From contig MNCI01001345.1 of NCBI GenBank assembly GCA_015680685.1, forward strand, positions 36,035-100,034: a DNA stretch of 64,000 nucleotides, in the 5' to 3' direction. Every line of letters begins with the position of its first letter. Positions within the stretch are counted from its first letter, which is position 1. The stretch comes from Gnetum montanum (Eukaryota > Streptophyta > Gnetopsida > Gnetales > Gnetaceae). Below the pieces are notes generated by a model. It saw only the letters and a program-made list of their open reading frames with translations. It was not told the DNA's origin and ran no database searches. The position numbers and the translations under genes are program-made. Below, one piece after another: positions 61,208 through 64,000 of this stretch.

Positions 61208-62628
61208 TGTTGGCGACCATTTGGGACACGACCGCCAACGAGTGTCCTCGAACAGGATTTAGGTGCCTACTGGTCTCTGGCTACACCAAGGCCCAGATAC
61301 CTCCAAATAGACTCAGTAGTTAATGTGAGTATGTGTGTGTGCTGTTGCGGCGTGCGGTTGTGAGAAATGTGACAATTTCAATGTGTATGAACTACAAATG
61401 ACTTACTTTAAAGAGATTCAGCCAACTTTGCCAAGTACTGTGAGTTCTTGAAAATTTCCTATTTTGTTCAACTGCCTAGTCTACGCAGCCCCTATAATAC
61501 CTACTTGTAACAAATAAAATTTTGCAAAAAACTTTGAGCACAACTCCGCAATCTACTCCTAATTTTCCCCAGAGAAAGAGATAGTTCCACAAGAAAACTA
61601 GAAATAGAGCAAGATTCGATGGAAATAAGCAGAAAAGAAAAGAAAGCAGATTTGTGTAGACCTCAAATATTTAAACAAGGTAAAATGACACGAGTAAACA
61701 CTTCGCAATAAAGCTATCCCAAATTCAATATCTACGAATTGTTCAAACTTCCAAGGCTCAAACAAGCAATATCTTCAAGACAATCCTATTATGCTACCAA
61801 AAATTGCTGCGTAAACTACCACGTACGAGACTCCATTTTGACTAGATAATAGATGTCAACGATTGCATTCAAACAGAACCTTTAAAAGACTTGACAATTT
61901 CTGATTGAAATACCACGAGAATTCACTTTAAAGATAAAAAGAAGCTATTCTGGTCCCATCAAAATACCAAAGATTTTCTGAACCCTCTCGACTACTGAAT
62001 TGTTCAACGGCGTGACTACAAACAGAGGCTCTCTTACAACAATCCCAATAGCAGTTCCCACACGTTGCACAATAACGAAATTTACTACTAAAATGCTCTT
62101 AAGGCTTTTAAACACAAGCGCTTCTATGGCAAAATTTTAATAGAAATTTCTATCGGGCAACAAGAACAATAAGAGCAATCTAAAAATCCCAAAATTACTT
62201 GCCAAGGATGATACTATCTAAACCACTAGCTAAGCAATTTAAACAAAACAAAAAATGAAATGCATAACTCACAGGACCATGACAAAGAGGCTGAAATCTT
62301 TATTCTAGCAAGCCATCTTTCAAGAAATCTCCTTTACAAATCTTCCAAGTATGATGTGAGACTTCCTTCTTGTGTGATGATGATGCTTCCCCTTCTTTTT
62401 TTTCTTCCTTGACCCCTGAAGCCTTTTTATAGGGTTCCAAGGTAGGTAGGGAAGTTACAAATTTAAAAATATCTCACCTAACTTCTCTCCCAAGTAACTT
62501 GGACCACCAATAGGAGATTACTTACTAAATATCCTAGCTAACTTTACTCCCAAGTAACTTGCCCAACCAATAGGAGATGACTTACCAAACATCCTAGCTA
62601 ACTTTACTCCCAAGTAACTTGGCCAACA
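61208..62628 (-). repeat. LTR-like or other inserted element, boundaries uncertain
   Basis: The 2.6-kb repeat stops at 61207, where its first copy continues differently (58442), so an insertion starts here with TGTTGGCGACC. A possible partner end CCAACA lies at 62623-62628, giving TGTTGG...CCAACA, but no target duplication is seen (ACAAC versus AGTTA). On the minus strand it has TATAAAAA at 62424-62431 and AATAAA at 62299-62304, the compact promoter/poly-A layout of an LTR. CpG is better kept than in the rest of the window. Confidence 0.4.
62424..62431 (-). promoter_or_regulatory. TATA box
   Basis: The minus strand reads GGAACCCTATAAAAAGGC, a strong plant-type TATA context, with the 60-bp tandem repeat immediately upstream and AATAAA about 125 bp downstream. 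Confidence 0.6.
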
Positions 62629-62637
62629 AGTTAGGAA
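62478..62637. repeat. 60-bp tandem repeat, 2.7 units
   Basis: Units start at 62478, 62538 and 62598 and share CTAACTTTACTCCCAAGTAA then CTTGG and CCAATAGGAGAT. The period is exactly 60. It lies upstream of the TATA box on the minus strand, as enhancer repeats do in some LTR U3 regions (inference). Confidence 0.85.
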
Positions 62638-62753
62638 GTATTTAACTTAGGAAGTTAGGAGGTTGGGGAATAAATAAATATTGTTTTAAAAATAATTCCA
62701 TCAATCCCATATAATGGTTCACAAGTATATCAATATGAAGCTCTTAATGTTTT

Positions 62754-62813
62754 AATAACAAGGTGATAATGCAACATTTACCTTGGAATAAATGTTATTG
62801 ATGCCTTGTTATT
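62754..62813. other. Imperfect inverted repeat (hairpin)
   Basis: Arms AATAACAAGGTGATAATGCA (plus six bases) and ATTGATGCCTTGTTATT with its extension pair across a short CCTTGGA-like loop near 62781-62787. It could be a hairpin or the footprint of a small inverted-repeat element. No terminal duplication was identified. Confidence 0.6.
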
Positions 62814-64000
62814 AAATATAATATAAAAAATGACCGAAAGAAAAATAAAATTTGAACTTTAATCCCAAATGCAAGGGCACTAGACTTGGAATAGTTATCA
62901 AAAATTCACGAAATATCCCGCTGCTGTCCAAGATCATTAGCAACCACCACTGTGAGAGAAGGCTCAGCAGCTGCATCCGGCATCGTTACTTCGTTGGATT
63001 ACTGGAGGAAGATCTGGAAATGGACTTCATTCACAGGACGGATTGCCCTGAATCATAGGGTTTCGGTTGTATGAACTATCTTATTTTACCCCAAATTCGC
63101 TAGGGCTTCCTGCACTTCCACGTTTTGAAAATTGTTCTTCCAAATTTCTGCCGTTGATTTCAGGGTTTTGGGTCATCACGTCGTAGATCTGCTACTACGG
63201 TAGAGCACCCTTTTATTTTTATTTGCGACGATTCAGTGGCACGGCATCTGCGCGGAGGTCTTGGTGGCTCCATTTGCCCTTGCATGGCTGGCCAACGCTG
63301 TTTATGATTCACTTTTTTTTTAAAATGCCGATGTCTATTTCTGGGTCATGCAGGGCGGCACACATCGGCGTCATTAGAGGCAGGCAAATTAACTGCATAA
63401 ACTTGAATTTGGATGTGAGTCCCTACAAAAGAGGTTTCAGCATAACGTGGCCAGCAGAGATGCCACTGGTTTGTGGTTAAAAGAACATTGGTTTTCCATG
63501 AAACAGAAGACCATTTCAGGGTAAAAAAACCTTTGCGTTCCTCTGCGTTAGGATTAACGCGATTCCTGCATTTTTTGTTCAGAAAAACTAATATTCTTTT
63601 AGACTGTTTTTCTTAGTCATGTTGTTCTTGCCTCCTCCATGTGCAGGGTTTTTTTCTAATACGACGACCAATCGAATTCTTTGAACCTGACCCTTTGAAT
63701 AATCCAATAATGCATTTTCAACATTAACAGGAATATATCCTTTATCAGCAAAGAATTCCATCTTTAGTTTTTTTTGTAATTCCATATAACTACACAACCA
63801 AACACTCCAACATATTTGCTTGCTTCCTGTCAACTCATCATATTAAACTCCAATTTTATGCCCAAGAATTGTGCTATCTTTGAAAAATATTCCGACTGTT
63901 CCATGTAATGGCTAAATGCATCAACATTTCTGCCCCCTTAAAAACTCAAAAAAAATTTACTATGAAACTGAAACATACTAAAATTCTCATTAAATTTTTA
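62814..64000. other. Low-copy-looking sequence without a supported gene
   Basis: The segment is richer in GC and CpG than the retrotransposon area, with open stretches at 62852-63058 (+), 63223-63480 (+) and 63588-63833 (-). None carries a motif I know. The wording around 63100-63240 (GCTAGGGCTTCC, then a pyrimidine tract and CAG at 63160) resembles a plant 5' leader or intron edge, so a host gene might begin here, but I cannot show a coding frame across it. Confidence 0.3.

Noticed and set aside
63588-63833. Minus-strand ORF of about 81 codons near the window end
   Set aside because: It has retained codons but no recognised domain, no clear start and no neighbouring exon. It is left as unassigned DNA and not called a gene.

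Overview
The window looks like intergenic DNA from a seed plant with a large, old, retrotransposon-filled genome. A gymnosperm is my best guess, but that is inference. The DNA is AT-rich, CpG is scarce, and almost every recognisable coding region is a Ty3/gypsy retrotransposon relic broken by stops and frameshifts. Many stops sit where Gln or Arg codons are expected (CAG/CAA/CGA to TAG/TAA/TGA), as left by long-term deamination of methylated cytosine. I see no intact host gene, rRNA, tRNA or CRISPR array.

The dominant family has LTRs of about 0.75-0.95 kb with TGATG...CATCA-type ends, a TATAAATA box, a polypurine tract containing GGGGGTA, and a primer-binding site derived from TGGCGCCGTTGCCGGGGA (complement of the plant tRNA-Asp 3' end, as in Athila-type elements). 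Two architectures occur. Type 1 has gag-protease-RT/RNase H-integrase followed by a T-rich spacer, a long non-coding stretch and a second large ORF ('ORF2') before the 3' LTR. Type 2 (three copies, minus strand) has gag and protease but no RT or integrase, and a different 3' region.

Layout: 1-240 LTR end; 241-6216 type-2 copy F (-); 6217-7475 inverted piece of an ORF2 region (-); 7476-20562 type-1 copy A (+) holding nested type-2 copy D (12135-19001, -); 20563-28738 type-1 copy C (+), sharing its 5' LTR with A so that LTR-internal-LTR-internal-LTR is in tandem; 28739-31031 another ORF2 piece (+); 31032-36010 3' half of copy H (-), making a large inverted repeat with the preceding piece; 36011-46944 copy G (+), the most complete gag-pol-ORF2 relic; 46945-54710 type-2 copy E (-), interrupted by a CpG-richer 3.1 kb segment (47026-50172) with a PIF1-family helicase relic and a Helitron-like right end; 54711-61207 non-coding DNA with a degenerate ~2.6 kb tandem duplication; 61208-64000 a different, less decayed segment with an LTR-like promoter module on the minus strand, a 60-bp tandem repeat and a hairpin, then unassigned low-copy-looking sequence.

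Nothing here is likely to make a full-length protein. The interest lies in element architecture: the pol-less group, the ORF2 after integrase, the tandem LTR array, the foreign segment inside E, and conserved non-coding motif pairs.
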